DNA of 64,000 nucleotides from DATFNV01 sp963827935 (lineage in GTDB: Bacteria > Planctomycetota > Planctomycetia > Gemmatales > Gemmataceae). The position numbers and the translations under genes are program-made. Under the pieces are notes generated by a model. That model made no database searches and had not been told where the DNA came from. It worked only from the letters and a program-made list of their open reading frames with translations. Numbering within the stretch: position 1 is the first letter of the stretch; the number at the start of each line of letters is the position of its first letter. Positions 10,244 through 18,984 of this stretch are shown here, piece after piece. The stretch is from positions 62,001 through 126,000 of the forward strand of contig CAWHCN010000005.1 in assembly GCA_963827935.1 (NCBI GenBank), in the 5' to 3' direction.

Positions 10244-10329
10244 GGTAAAGGGGCGTAAGACGGAGCGGTGCTCCGTCCTCCCTCTTCCCCTGCGCAGGGG
10301 ACCCACGGAGTCCGCAGGAGGAGACAGCA

Positions 10330-11483
10330 ATGGCCTGGCTTGGGGCCCTCGCCGCCATCGTGCTGATCGCCGTGGTGCTGATCGACGCCTTCGAGGTGAT
10401 GATCCTGCCGCGGCGCGTGTCGTACCCGTGGCGGCTGGCGCGCCTCTTCTACCAGACCGGATGGATCGCCTGGCGGGCGGCGTGCCAGGGGATTCGGCCG
10501 GGCCGGCGGCGGCAACTGTTCCTCAGCGTCTTCGGTCCACTGTCGCTGCTGATGCTCATGGGCCTGTGGGCCCTGGGCCTGATCGCCGGCTTCGCGTTGC
10601 TGCACTGGTCGCTCGGCACGCCGCTGCCCTCGTGCCGGCGGGAGGCGTGCCGGGTTTCGGCGACTACTTCTATTTCAGCGGCGTCACCTTCTTCACCCTG
10701 GGCTATGGCGACGTGGTGCCGCAGGGGGGCCCGGCCCGTGCCCTGAGCGTGCTGCAGGCGGGCCTCGGGTTTGGGTTCCTGGCGATCACCATCAGCTATC
10801 TGCCGGTGCTCTACCAGGCGTTCTCGCGGCGGGAGATTATCATTTCCCTGCTCGACGCCCGGGCCGGCTCGCCGCCCACTGCCGGCGAACTGCTGCGGCG
10901 GCTGGCGGTGGGTCACCAGCCGTCCGGGGTCGGCGCGCTTGCTGCACGAATGGGAGCGCTGGGCGGCCGAACTGCTCGAAAGCCACCTGTCCTACCCGGT
11001 GTTGAGCTATTATCGTTCGCAGCACGACAACCAGTCGTGGGTCGGCGCCCTGACCGCCATTCTCGACACCTCCGCCCTGCTGATTGCGGCCGGGGACGGG
11101 GCCGGACGGGTACCAGGCCCGGCTGACGTTCGCCATGGCCCGGCACGCGGCGGTGGACCTGGGGATGGTGTTCCAGGCGCCGCCGCGGCCGCCGGAGCCG
11201 GATCGTCTGCCTCCCGCCGACCTGGCCCGGCTGCAGCGACTCGCTGCGCGGCGCCGGGCTGGCGCTGCGCCAGGGGCCCGCCGTGGCCCTCGCCCTGACC
11301 GAGCTGCGCGGCCTGTACGAGCCGTTCGTCAACGCCCTGGCCAGCTATTTCGTGTTCGCGTTGCCCCCCTTCCAGCCGGCCGCCGCCCCGGTGGACAACT
11401 GGCAGACCAGCGCCTGGATGCGGCGCTCCCCCGGCCTGGGCGGATTGCCCGGTGCGGCGGCCGCGGATGAGCATTTCGATTGA
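10330..11483 (+). CDS. Two-TM potassium channel-like protein with soluble tail, four frame breaks
   Basis: Starts at ATG 10330 after a GGAGGAGA ribosome site. An N-terminal helix (MAWLGALAAIVLIAVVLIDA) and a second helix (LMLMGLWALGLIAGFALLHW) precede a pore loop with the K+ selectivity signature TLGYGDVVP and a third helix (LSVLQAGLGFGFLAITISYL). A helical cytoplasmic tail of about 200 residues follows (LLHEWERWAAELLESHLSYP; ARHAAVDLGMVFQAPPRPPE; LYEPFVNALASYFVFALPPF). The frame changes near 10632, 10925, 11097 and 11240, while all segments remain protein-like. These are either sequence errors or a recent pseudogene. It belongs to the Ion_trans_2 group; the tail is not a recognised RCK domain. 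Confidence 0.65.
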
Positions 11484-11932
11484 GAGGCACCCACTTGGAC
11501 CTAAATTCGGCCGGAAACGAATGTCTCATCGTAACCTGTTTGCGGAGCATGACTTCTGGACATTCGTTTCAGTACCCCCTCGGACACCCCCCCCCCGGAA
11601 TACAGAAGCGGCCGCCGACGGACACACCCGGCCACTGACGGCCAGAACCGGCCAGGCTGTCAGCGCGGCCGCCGGGATAGAATCGGGCGAGCTGGAACCG
11701 AAGGACACTGAACGCCTACGGAACCTCCGCGCCCTGGCCGGCCCCGGTCCCACTTCGTTTGCTGAGCGACACGGGGTCGAAGCGGATGACGCTCCATTCG
11801 CCACCTGGACGCGCTCGGCGGCCATCCGGGCGGGCGGTAGGGCGAAGGCGGACGAGGGGAGAGCGGGATTCCCCCGGAAAATCACGCTGGCCCATTATCC
11901 GCCGCCCCATTATCCGCCGCCTGTCCCATTAG
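11484..11932. other. 449-bp gap without a supported gene
   Basis: An open frame crosses this stretch, but its translation has no recognisable domain. Notable are a run of ten C residues near 11588 and two CCCATTATCCGCCGC direct repeats at about 11890-11920, immediately before the terminase fragment. Confidence 0.5.
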
Positions 11933-12844
11933 CCGGCGCTCCTGATCATCGACGAGGCCGCCCGCGTGCCGGACGACCTGTACCGGGCGGTGCGGCCGAT
12001 GCTGGCCGTCTCCAACGGCCGCCTCATCTGCCTGTCCACCCCCTATGGCCGCCGCGGCTTCTTCTACCAGGCCTGGGCCAACGGCGGCGACGACTGGCAA
12101 CGCATCGAAATCCCCGCCGAACGCATTAGCCGCATCAAGCCCACCTTCCTCGACGAGGAGCGACGCCAGCACGGCGAGTCGTTTGTCCGCCAGGAGTACG
12201 GCTGCTCGTTCGAGGCCCTGGAGGGGCTGGTCTACCCCGATTTCGCCCGCGTGGTGGTCCCCGGCCCGGCCCCGGCCGGCACCCCCGTCCTCGGCCTCGA
12301 CTTCGGCGTCCGCAACCCCTTCGCCGCCATCTGGGGCGTCCTCGACCGCGACGACATCCTCTGGCTGACCGGCGAGCACTACTGCCGCCACCAGACCCTC
12401 GACTTCCACAAGCAGCACATGCCGCGCGAGGTGATGTGGTACTGCGACCCGGCCGGCGCCCGCGAGCGCATCGAGCTGACCGCCGCCGGCCGCAAGGTCC
12501 GCCCCGGCATCAACGACCTCCGTCTGGGCATCATGGCCGTCCGCAGCCGCCTCGAAACCGGCCGCCTCCGTGTCGTGGACGGCGCCTGTCCCAACCTGCT
12601 TTACGAAGCCGGCCTGTACCGCTACGACGACGCGACCAACGGCCGCGGCTCGGAGACCCCCCTGTCCGAAAGCAACCACGCCCTGGACGCGTTGCGCTAC
12701 CTGATCACACGCCTGGACCAGCGGCGCATGGCGAAGGATCGGCGGGTGGCGCCACCGGCCGAGGGCGCTGCGGCGCCGAAGCGCCGGCGCCGAAGGAGGA
12801 CTGGCGCAGCGCCTGGGGCAATGAGGACCTTTGGACGCGGCTGA
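11933..12844 (+). pseudogene. Phage terminase large subunit, N-terminally truncated
   Basis: In-frame homology starts just after a TAG at 11930 with PALLIIDEAARVPDDLYRAV, which contains the Walker B-like hhhhDE motif. It continues with GRLICLSTPYGRRGFFYQAW (ATPase coupling motif) and the RNase H-like nuclease domain (VLGLDFGVRNPFAAIWGV; late SNHALDALRYLITRL with the acidic residue). Walker A and the first 150 or so residues are missing, so packaging activity is not expected. No capsid, portal or tail genes are nearby, so this is not an intact prophage. The 3' end is duplicated at 13739, and another broken copy lies at 61203-61812 on the other strand. A REP pair begins 16 bp after the stop. 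Confidence 0.75.
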
Positions 12845-12860
12845 CGTGAGGCGGGGGCGG

Positions 12861-12939
12861 GGTGGCACGCCCTGAGGTACTCCGAAGGGCGTGGTTGACG
12901 GTCATGCACGCCCTTCGGAGTACCTCAGGGCGTGCCACC
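12861..12939. repeat. REP / inverted-REP pair upstream of the RAYT gene
   Basis: REP 12861-12893 and inverted REP 12907-12939 with spacer GTTGACGGTCATG. Each carries the GTGG foot and the 8-bp stem hairpin with tandem G-A mismatches described for 1925-2055. The pair begins 16 bp after the terminase stop and ends 71 bp before the transposase ATG. Confidence 0.9.
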
Positions 12940-13010
12940 CGGCACCCGCCGCCGTGCTGAATACCACTTGCTTCTTGCACCAGCCAGGACGAGAGCGTAT
13001 CCTGCCCAGC

Positions 13011-13607
13011 ATGAGAATCACTGATCCCGACACCGGCAGAATATACCTCGAAAAACGCCGCGTGCGTTACAACGAGCCCGGCCAGCCGCGCGAGCTGACC
13101 TTTTCCTGTTATCGCCATTATCCATTCCTGGACCGCGACCGGACGCGCGAGTGGTTCTGCGAGGCACTCGACGAAGCACGCAAGAAATCTGCCTTTCAGC
13201 TCTGGGCCTACGTCGTGATGCCGGAGCATGTCCATGTTCTTGTCTATCCCGGAGACACGCCGGAGCGGATGTCTGCTTTTCTGCAGGCCTTGAAGGAGCC
13301 GGTCGCCCGCAAGGCGATCCGGTATCTGAAGAGCCACGCCCCCGACTGGCTGGCGCGGGTGACGGTGCGCGAGGGCTCCCGCCTGAGGCACCGCTTCTGG
13401 CAGCCTGGGGGCGGCTACGATCGGAACATCACCAGTATCGAAGCGTTGCGTGCCGTCATTGACTACATTCATGCCAACCCGGTGCGTCGCGGCTTGGTGG
13501 CCAGAGCGGAAGATTGGGAATGGTCCAGCGCGCGCTGGTACGCGGGACTGCGGCCGGTGAGACTGGAAATGGACCCCGGCGTCCTGGCAGAACTGGCACG
13601 CGGATGA
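13011..13607 (+). CDS. REP-associated tyrosine transposase (RAYT, Y1 family)
   Basis: 198 residues from ATG 13011 (MRITDPDTGRIYLEKRRVRY). The upstream in-frame ATG at 12891 lies inside the REP and is rejected. The Y1 signature is complete: ELTFSCYRHYPFL, the histidine pair in VMPEHVHVLVYPG (HVH metal site), and the catalytic tyrosine helix VIDYIHANPVRRGLV, followed by the terminal WSSARWYAG motif. RAYTs are single-copy domesticated relatives of IS200/IS605 transposases that bind and cut REP hairpins next to a GTAG/GTGG-type foot. Here the gene is flanked by REP pairs at 12861-12939 and 13624-13734. The frame is intact. It is likely the enzyme serving all REP copies in this window. Confidence 0.93.
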   Translation: MRITDPDTGRIYLEKRRVRYNEPGQPRELTFSCYRHYPFLDRDRTREWFCEALDEARKKSAFQLWAYVVMPEHVHVLVYPGDTPERMSAFLQALKEPVARKAIRYLKSHAPDWLARVTVREGSRLRHRFWQPGGGYDRNITSIEALRAVIDYIHANPVRRGLVARAEDWEWSSARWYAGLRPVRLEMDPGVLAELARG

Positions 13608-13623
13608 CATGGCGATGGCGTTC

Positions 13624-13734
13624 GCACGCCCTTCGGAGTACCTCAGGGCGCCATTGGGTGGCACGCCCTGAGGTACTCCGAAGGGCGTGGTGACAGTCAA
13701 GCACGCCCTTCGGAGTACCTCAGGGCGTGCCACC
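13624..13734. repeat. Partial inverted REP plus REP/inverted-REP pair downstream of RAYT
   Basis: A truncated inverted REP (13624-13650) begins 16 bp after the RAYT stop, followed by a full REP (13657-13689), spacer GTGACAGTCAAG, and an inverted REP (13702-13734). The terminase 3' duplicate begins 5 bp later. Confidence 0.9.
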
Positions 13735-13738
13735 CGCC

Positions 13739-14036
13739 GCCGAAACCGGCCGCCTCCGCGTCGTGGACGGTGCCTGTCCCAACCTGCTTTACGAAGCCGG
13801 CCTGTACCGCTACGACGACGCGACCAACGGCCGCGGCTTGGGCAATCCCCCTGTCCGAAAGCAACCACGCCCTGGACGCCCTGCGCTACCTGATCACGCG
13901 CCTGGACCAGCGGCGGATGGCGAAGGACCGGCGGCCGACGGCGCCGGCAGAGGGCGCCGCCCCGGCCGAATCGCCGGCGCCGAAGGAGGACTGCGCACGC
14001 TGGAGCAATGAGGAGCTGTGGACGCGGCTGACGTGA
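13739..14036 (+). pseudogene. Duplicate of terminase 3' end
   Basis: Near-identical to the last 290 bp of the terminase gene at 12553-12844, from ETGRLRVVDGACPNLLYEAG through YRYDDATNGRG to the end ELWTRLT and stop. The frame shifts near 13850 (a G/C-rich stretch after NGRG). It begins directly at the edge of the REP pair and ends with the same GAGGCGGGG sequence and another REP pair. The RAYT cassette therefore lies between two copies of this segment. Confidence 0.85.
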
Positions 14037-14047
14037 GGCGGGGGAAG

Positions 14048-14125
14048 GGTGGCACGCCCTGAGGTACTCCGAAGGGCGTGCTCACGGTCAAGCACGCCCT
14101 TCGGAGTACCTCAGGGCGTGCCACC
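14048..14125. repeat. REP / inverted-REP pair
   Basis: REP 14048-14080, spacer CTCACGGTCAAG, inverted REP 14093-14125. Same hairpin as the other copies. It closes the terminase-RAYT-terminase block. A TACAAT-like -10 element at about 14150 follows and may serve the gene at 14222. Confidence 0.88.
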
Positions 14126-14221
14126 CGTGCCACCCGCCGCGTTTGCGCTACAATAAGACGTTCGACCTCAAGAGACGGCGAACCTTGACTCACCAGTCCA
14201 ACCGACCAACGAGGAGATACT

Positions 14222-14674
14222 ATGGACCAAGACGAGTTGGAATTGACGCAAGAGCAGCTCACGAAGATTGCCGAGTATGCCACTGGCGTCATTGAGGGCA
14301 GGCAGGCGGACCCGAGAAAGCTGGCCGCCGCCCTGCTCACCGTGGCGGTGTGTATGCACCGGCTGCAGGCCGGCGACCCGCCCCCTTCCGGCCCGGAAGT
14401 TGATCAGTGGTACGATAAGGAGATCGGCCAGAACATGCGGGTGGCCCGGATGAAAGTGAAGACGCGCTGCGGACAATATGAAGAGCCTCGGCATCCTGGA
14501 ATGAAGCGGGGGTGGACTCATGGGATATGCAGAAGTGCTGGCCGCGGCCCCCCGAAGCTGGAAAACGCGGCGATCCTGGTCGCGCACCCCTGGCGGGGCG
14601 CCTATGCCAAAGGGAATGCGGTGGCCGGGGCCGTCGACGACGGCGTAGTGAACCGCGAGGTGGTACAGCGATGA
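14222..14674 (+). CDS. Small acidic protein, unknown function; 3' part uncertain
   Basis: Starts MDQDELELTQEQLTKIAEYA after a GGAG-like site. The first 90 residues look genuine (helical, ending EIGQNMRVARMKVKTR). The rest of the frame changes character. From 14520 another frame reads MGYAEVLAAAPRSWK and joins, with a one-base shift, to NAAILVAHPWRGAYAKGNAV ending at the stop 14674. Two small genes with a frame break are therefore also possible. The stop overlaps the next ATG (ATGA at 14671). No family recognised. Base composition is less GC-rich than the core genes. Confidence 0.45.
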   Translation: MDQDELELTQEQLTKIAEYATGVIEGRQADPRKLAAALLTVAVCMHRLQAGDPPPSGPEVDQWYDKEIGQNMRVARMKVKTRCGQYEEPRHPGMKRGWTHGICRSAGRGPPKLENAAILVAHPWRGAYAKGNAVAGAVDDGVVNREVVQR

Positions 14675-15759
14675 AAAGACTTGAACTTGGCGAGTTGGCT
14701 GGTTTCATGTCCTTTGAACCTACCGAATTCGCTTGGTTGCTTGACCATACCTGTGGCTGGCTGTGTAAGGAGCCTGCCCCGTTGAGAATAAGCCATGCGC
14801 ACAGTGGTGATGTCGGCGATCGAGTGGTGGACTCGACGCGGGACTTGTTGGCCATAGCAGGCATCCCCGAACTAGTGCGGCGCCAGCGTAGCAGGATAGC
14901 CCACGGCATCTTGGACGCACTCGAGTCGTTCTGTGGGATTGAGCCAATGAGCCGGCGGGCTCACTGCTGCCGCCTCCTTCTAGAACTGTGCGGGGTGTGC
15001 AACAAAGTAGCTGGGGCGGCCTCGACGCAGGGTGGGCAGCTTTTAAGGCAGCTACAGAAAGATGTGCGAGCTGGGTGTTTCCCGACAAATGCATTTACAA
15101 AGACCCCATTCCTCCTTCGCTCACTATGGGAACGGGCTGAAAGGACGGGCATCGACTGGAAGGCCCTTATTGAGACTGGCGAACTGGCCCGATACCAGCG
15201 CGCTGATAAGCGGTACTCCGATATGGCGGATTTCCGAGAGAACAAGGAAGGAGCAGGAGATTGGCTGGCGTCCATCCAAAGTGTCGCAGCCGAATTCGGG
15301 CCCCCGCATTCAGGCGATTGGGGCCTAGTCTACGCCTTTCTCTCTGAGTTTGTTCATCCGAACCTTGGCGCTTTCATTGAGAGCGAAGAAGAGCACTCGT
15401 TGGGCGAGATAACGCACCCACACTTGGAAATCGGTATCCTTCTTGACCCATCATATGGACGGCGAATGGATGGCGATTGCACTGTTCGCCATGCGGCGCT
15501 GGCAACAGCGGTCGAAATGCACCTATTGAGGGTCCTGAGAGATGTCATCCTGTTGAGCGGCCATTTGTCCGCTAAACTCAGGAGAGAGGAGCAGGTGTTG
15601 CGTGCAATCTGCCAGGCTTTGATTCGCTCGACACTTGATTACTTTGACGACTCGGAGCTAGCGCGAGCCCGATCGTTTCTCCCAACCGGGCGCTGCATTT
15701 GTCTTCAAGCTGTGGCTCCAGAGGGCTGCTGCTTCCGAGTGGATCACAGGGAGACGTGA
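14671..15759 (+). CDS. Unknown helical protein next to an insertion sequence
   Basis: 362 residues from ATG 14671 (MKRLELGELAGFMSFEPTEF), overlapping the previous stop by 4 bp. The sequence is mostly alpha-helical with several Cys/His positions (RRAHCCRLLLELCGVCNK; DWGLVYAFLSEFVHPNLGAF). The histidine-rich FLSEFVHPN phrase resembles DUF5677-type and other HEPN-like helical proteins of accessory regions, but I cannot see a clear RX4-6H motif, so this is only a hint. Base composition is lower in GC than the core. The ISL3 element inserts 36 bp downstream of the stop. Confidence 0.5.
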   Translation: MKRLELGELAGFMSFEPTEFAWLLDHTCGWLCKEPAPLRISHAHSGDVGDRVVDSTRDLLAIAGIPELVRRQRSRIAHGILDALESFCGIEPMSRRAHCCRLLLELCGVCNKVAGAASTQGGQLLRQLQKDVRAGCFPTNAFTKTPFLLRSLWERAERTGIDWKALIETGELARYQRADKRYSDMADFRENKEGAGDWLASIQSVAAEFGPPHSGDWGLVYAFLSEFVHPNLGAFIESEEEHSLGEITHPHLEIGILLDPSYGRRMDGDCTVRHAALATAVEMHLLRVLRDVILLSGHLSAKLRREEQVLRAICQALIRSTLDYFDDSELARARSFLPTGRCICLQAVAPEGCCFRVDHRET

Positions 15760-15795
15760 CGGCCAGGGGGGAAGGAAAAAGGGACAAACATCTTT

Positions 15796-17163
15796 GGCTC
15801 TTCGCGTTTTCGAGTGGGCAACTTTCGGGCCTCGGGGCCTATGAAACCGCGGGATTTCCAGGGGAAACGCTCTTTCCCTCCGGGGGAATTCTTGTCATAC
15901 TGTGCCGATGGCCAACTTCAAGCGACTCCCTGACCTGTACCGCTTCCCTGGTTTCCTGCCCCAGGCCCGCCTTCGAGGCATCTTCGGTGACCCCCGGGCG
16001 GTGGTCATCACCCTCCAGCGGCGCCGAAAAAAACGCTGTGCGGCGCCTGCGGGCAAGCCTCTTGGACTTATTACGATACCCGACCTCGGCGTGCCCGAGA
16101 TCTCTCGTGTGGCGACAAGCGGGTCTACCTCGCCTACTCCCTGCGCAGGGTCCAGTGTCCGCGGTGCGGGGGCGTGAAGAGCGAACGGTTGGACTGGCTG
16201 GCCGACAACCCACTGTACACCAAGCGGCTTCGCCTTCTTCGTGGGCCGGCGCTGTCGCGAAACGGCCATCAAGGAAGTGGCCGAGGAACTGTTCCTCGAT
16301 TGGCACACGGTCAAGGAGTTGGACAAGCAGTACATGCGCGAACAGCTCCGCCGGGCCGGCAACCCTGCTCCCCGGGTCATCGGCATCGACGAAATCGCCA
16401 TCGGCAAGGGGCACCAGTACCGCATCGTGGTCAGCGACCTGGAACGGCGCCGGGCCATCTGGTTCGGCGGCCAAGACCGCTCCGAAGCGAGCCTGGACGA
16501 GTTCTTCGCCTGGCTGGGCCCCAAGAAATGCCGGAAAATCCGTTTGGCCGTCATGGATATGTGGAAAGCGTTCCGCAATTCCACCCTCAAGGAGGGGAAT
16601 GCCCCGCAGGCCGTCATCCTGTACGACAAGTTCCACGTCCTCGGCCACCTCAGCGAAGCGATGGACAAGGTTCGCAAACAGGAGTACGCCCGCCTCTCGG
16701 GGGAGGACAGGCGTTTCATCAAGGGGCAGCGCTACACGTTGCTGTCTCACTGGGAGAACCTTTCCCTGGAGGGAAGGAAGGCCCTGCACTTACTTTTCCA
16801 GGCCAACCGGCGTTTGAACAAGGCATACCTGCTCAAGGAGTCCTTCGATCAACTGTGGGACTACTGGAGTCCCGGCTGGGCCAGACGTTTCTACGACAAC
16901 TGGCGCGCTGCCTTGCGCTGGCAGCGCTTGAAACCCTTCGAGAAGTTCGCACGCATGATCGAGGCTCACTGGGACGGCATCGCCGCCTACTGTCAGGCCG
17001 ACAACAAGGTCGCCCTGGGCTTTGTGGAGGGCTTCAACAACAAGATCCGCGCCATCCAGCGGCGCGCCTACGGTTTCCGCGATGAGGAATACCTGAGGCT
17101 GAAAATCCTCACCTGCATGCTGCCAAGACTGTGAAAATCACCCACTCGAAAACGCGAAGAACC
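15796..17163 (+). mobile_element. ISL3-family insertion sequence with 8-bp target duplication
   Basis: 1368 bp bounded by inverted repeats sharing TTCGCGTTTTCGAGTGGG. The left end reads GGCTCTTCGCG and the right end, in complement, GGTTCTTCGCG. An 8-bp direct repeat ACATCTTT flanks it at 15788-15795 and 17164-17171, the usual ISL3 duplication size. It contains one transposase gene with two frame breaks. The intact target duplication points to a recent insertion. Confidence 0.92.
15908..17134 (+). CDS. ISL3-type DDE transposase, two frameshifts
   Basis: Closing frame breaks near 16029 (in an A-run) and 16231 gives about 405 residues. The N-terminus has the ISL3 zinc ribbon (CGACG, then VQCPRCGG), followed by a helix-turn-helix (ETAIKEVAEELFLDWHTVKE). 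The DDE catalytic core follows: first Asp in RVIGIDEIAIGKGHQY, second Asp in RLAVMDMWKAFRNS with downstream YDKFHVLGHL, and the C-terminal Glu region in VEGFNNKIRAIQRRAYGF. It catalyses cut-and-paste transposition of the element. With both breaks real it would be inactive; if they are sequence errors it is a complete gene. Confidence 0.85.
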
Positions 17164-17324
17164 ACATCTTTTTGGGCCTGCGAAATCATGAATGTGCCCT
17201 TTCCCCTCCGCCTACTTCTTGCCTGCTCCCCTTTTGTCCCTACAATGGGATAACTTTGTTACGTGCTTAGCAGCAGTAGAATTAGGGCGCACGTAGTGAG
17301 GAAGTTCCTTCATGTGGACGAGCG

Positions 17325-17374
17325 GGAAAAGAGGACGCAGCTCGTTTTCCGAAACGAGCTGCGTCCTCTTTTCC
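17325..17374 (-). terminator. Strong hairpin terminator, 23-bp arms
   Basis: Perfect inverted repeat with arms that start GGAAAAGAGGACGCAGC and a 4-bp loop. It ends in T-runs on either strand. It lies 11 bp downstream of the small minus-strand gene at 17386-17571, as expected for a rho-independent terminator. Confidence 0.75.
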
Positions 17375-17385
17375 TGTCCTCGGCG

Positions 17386-17571
17386 TTACTTGCCATCGGC
17401 GTCCTCCTCATGCTCACGCGAGAGACCCGCCTGCTCTGCAACATCATCGATGGCCTCGCAGAGGTCAAGGATGCACTTGATGAGTGTTGGGATATGCTGT
17501 TGCTGTTGCGTGGAGTTCTTAGCTGTCGTGGCGAGTTCCCTCGCATTGTCAACTGCGGTAGTCCAGTTCAT
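17386..17571 (-). CDS. Small 61-residue helical protein, unknown
   Basis: Starts MNWTTAVDNARELATTAKNS at 17571 behind a clear GGAGGAAA ribosome site 7 bases upstream. It is followed by a strong terminator hairpin. The longer open frame reaches 17688, but that extension crosses a palindrome and is not supported. The sequence is a soluble helical protein (LIKCILDLCEAIDDVAEQAG). I recognise no family. Its own ribosome site and terminator make it a more credible gene than its size suggests. Confidence 0.6.
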   Translation of the reverse strand: MNWTTAVDNARELATTAKNSTQQQQHIPTLIKCILDLCEAIDDVAEQAGLSREHEEDADGK

Positions 17572-17593
17572 GGGTGGATTTCCTCCGGGGAAG

Positions 17594-17657
17594 AAAAAGG
17601 TGGCAGGAACCTTTTTCGGACGAAGAGACACAAAAAGGTTCCTGCCACCCTTTTTTT
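17594..17657. repeat. Inverted repeat with A/T-run edges
   Basis: Arms contain GGTGGCAGGAACCTTTTT and its complement, separated by about 15 bp, with A-runs outside. It lies between the start of the 61-residue gene and the 3' end of the zinc-finger gene, and may terminate transcription from the latter. Confidence 0.8.
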
Positions 17658-17707
17658 GGCCTTTTTTTGGGTTTTTTGTTTCTAGCACCTTTCAGAGTGT
17701 CCTAGCC

Positions 17708-18566
17708 CTACTTCTTGACCCCCAAGGCCACCATGCAGATGTCCCATGACTCCTGGAGGGTCAGCCCCTTTTTACTCTTAGGTCGGATGTAACTCCCCAC
17801 ATCGACGAGCATTTGGGCGGCAGTGAACAGGAGATCTCGGTCATTCCCCGATGACACTTGCAATGCTCTCCTTGCTGACGTTGTCCTCCTCGCACATCGC
17901 GTTGAACCCAAACAGCATCGACATCCCCTTGAGGATAGTGCGGTTCGTTGACTGTAGCTTGCGGTCTACATACTCTGCGTCTGCCTCGGATTTTCGCTTG
18001 CGCTCCTCGGTAAGTGGTTTCGCCGGGATCTTCTTCTTTTCGGGCACCGCGGGTTTCTTCTCCTCTGCCTCACGTGGGTTCTTGGCCAAGCGGGCGTCGG
18101 GTTTGTCCTCTGCTGCTTTGGCCCGCGCATTCGCTTGAATAGCTACGCCTTGCGCATCGGCAAGTTGTTGCTCGCGTTCTTTCACCGTTGCTTCGAGTCG
18201 GTCTTTCTCCCGGCCTCTTTCAGCGGCTGCTGATGCCAGTTCCGACTCCAGGGTCTTTTGCCGTTGAAGTGCCGCTTCAGCCCGGGATATCGCCTCGTTC
18301 AGTTCCGGACCGTCGTCGGACATAGCCTGCCGATGACCGAAGACAAAGCCAACTGCACCGCCGAGTGCCAATGAAATCGCAACAGCCGCGCCCAGAACCA
18401 GCCAGTTCATGGAAGCGGAAGAAGCAGACCCGTCTTCATCATCCTGCTCGCGGGCGGCAGGAACTTGGAACGGTTGTTTGCACTTCGGGCACCTAACGCG
18501 CCGCCCGGAGTACTCGGGCTTGACCTCGAAGGCGACCGAGCAGGAGGGGCAACTTGCTTTCGGCAT
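17708..18566 (-). CDS. MJ0042-type zinc finger, TM and coiled-coil protein, one frameshift
   Basis: Starts MPKASCPSCSVAFEVKPEYS at 18566. The N-terminal MJ0042-like finger has CPSC and CPKC pairs, common in planctomycete membrane proteins. A transmembrane helix follows (MNWLVLGAAVAISLALGGAV, about residues 53-75), then a long coiled coil (EAALQRQKTLESELASAAAE). A Lys/Pro-rich linker leads to a conserved-looking tail. The frame breaks near 17845; the continuation reads NDRDLLFTAAQMLVDVGSYI and ends ESWDICMVALGVKK. The function is unknown and could be scaffolding or sensing. Upstream, 18567-18984 holds no gene I can support. Confidence 0.6.
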
Positions 18567-18984
18567 CGGGCAACTCCAAATGGAGGGCGGACAGGGGACT
18601 GCGGTGGAACGCAAAGGGGCCTGCGTGGGGCCTGCGTGCTTTTCGCCACAGGCGAGGAGCCAACCACGCTGTGCAACGCCCAGCTATGGCAGCATTGTAG
18701 CAATTCCGCCGGCATCACACGAGAAAAAGATGTCGGGACCCATTTCTGCGGGCGGGACCGTTGCCGCGGCAACGGTTCGCCCGCGGAGAAGGGTCATGAC
18801 ACCTTTTCGATCCTTTTTCGATGCGTCAGGTCGAGGCGACGACATCCGGGCTGCCGTCCTTCGGCTGATGACCGGCAGAGGAAGAGCAAAAGGGACACCG
18901 TGCTTTTCGAATGTCGTCGCGGCACCGTTATCCTTGTCCGCATTTCTCTAATTGACCATCTACCGCCAAGCAAAAGGACAACCA

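Noticed and set aside
9008..10330. 440-codon open frame antisense to mbfA
   Set aside because: Shadow of the conserved MbfA-like gene, with no recognisable motif.
11452..12129. 225-codon protein before the terminase
   Set aside because: Its second half is out of frame with the conserved terminase sequence, and the first half shows no domain.
12891..13010. Longer N-terminus for the RAYT from ATG 12891
   Set aside because: That ATG is in the REP spacer and the extension would translate the inverted REP. ATG 13011 gives the normal family length.
11933..14036. Prophage
   Set aside because: Only truncated terminase copies are present. No portal, capsid, tail, integrase or lysis genes, and the same fragments recur elsewhere beside repeats.
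18409..18951. Plus-strand gene opposite the zinc-finger protein
   Set aside because: Overlaps the MJ0042-type gene antisense, and its translation is not protein-like.
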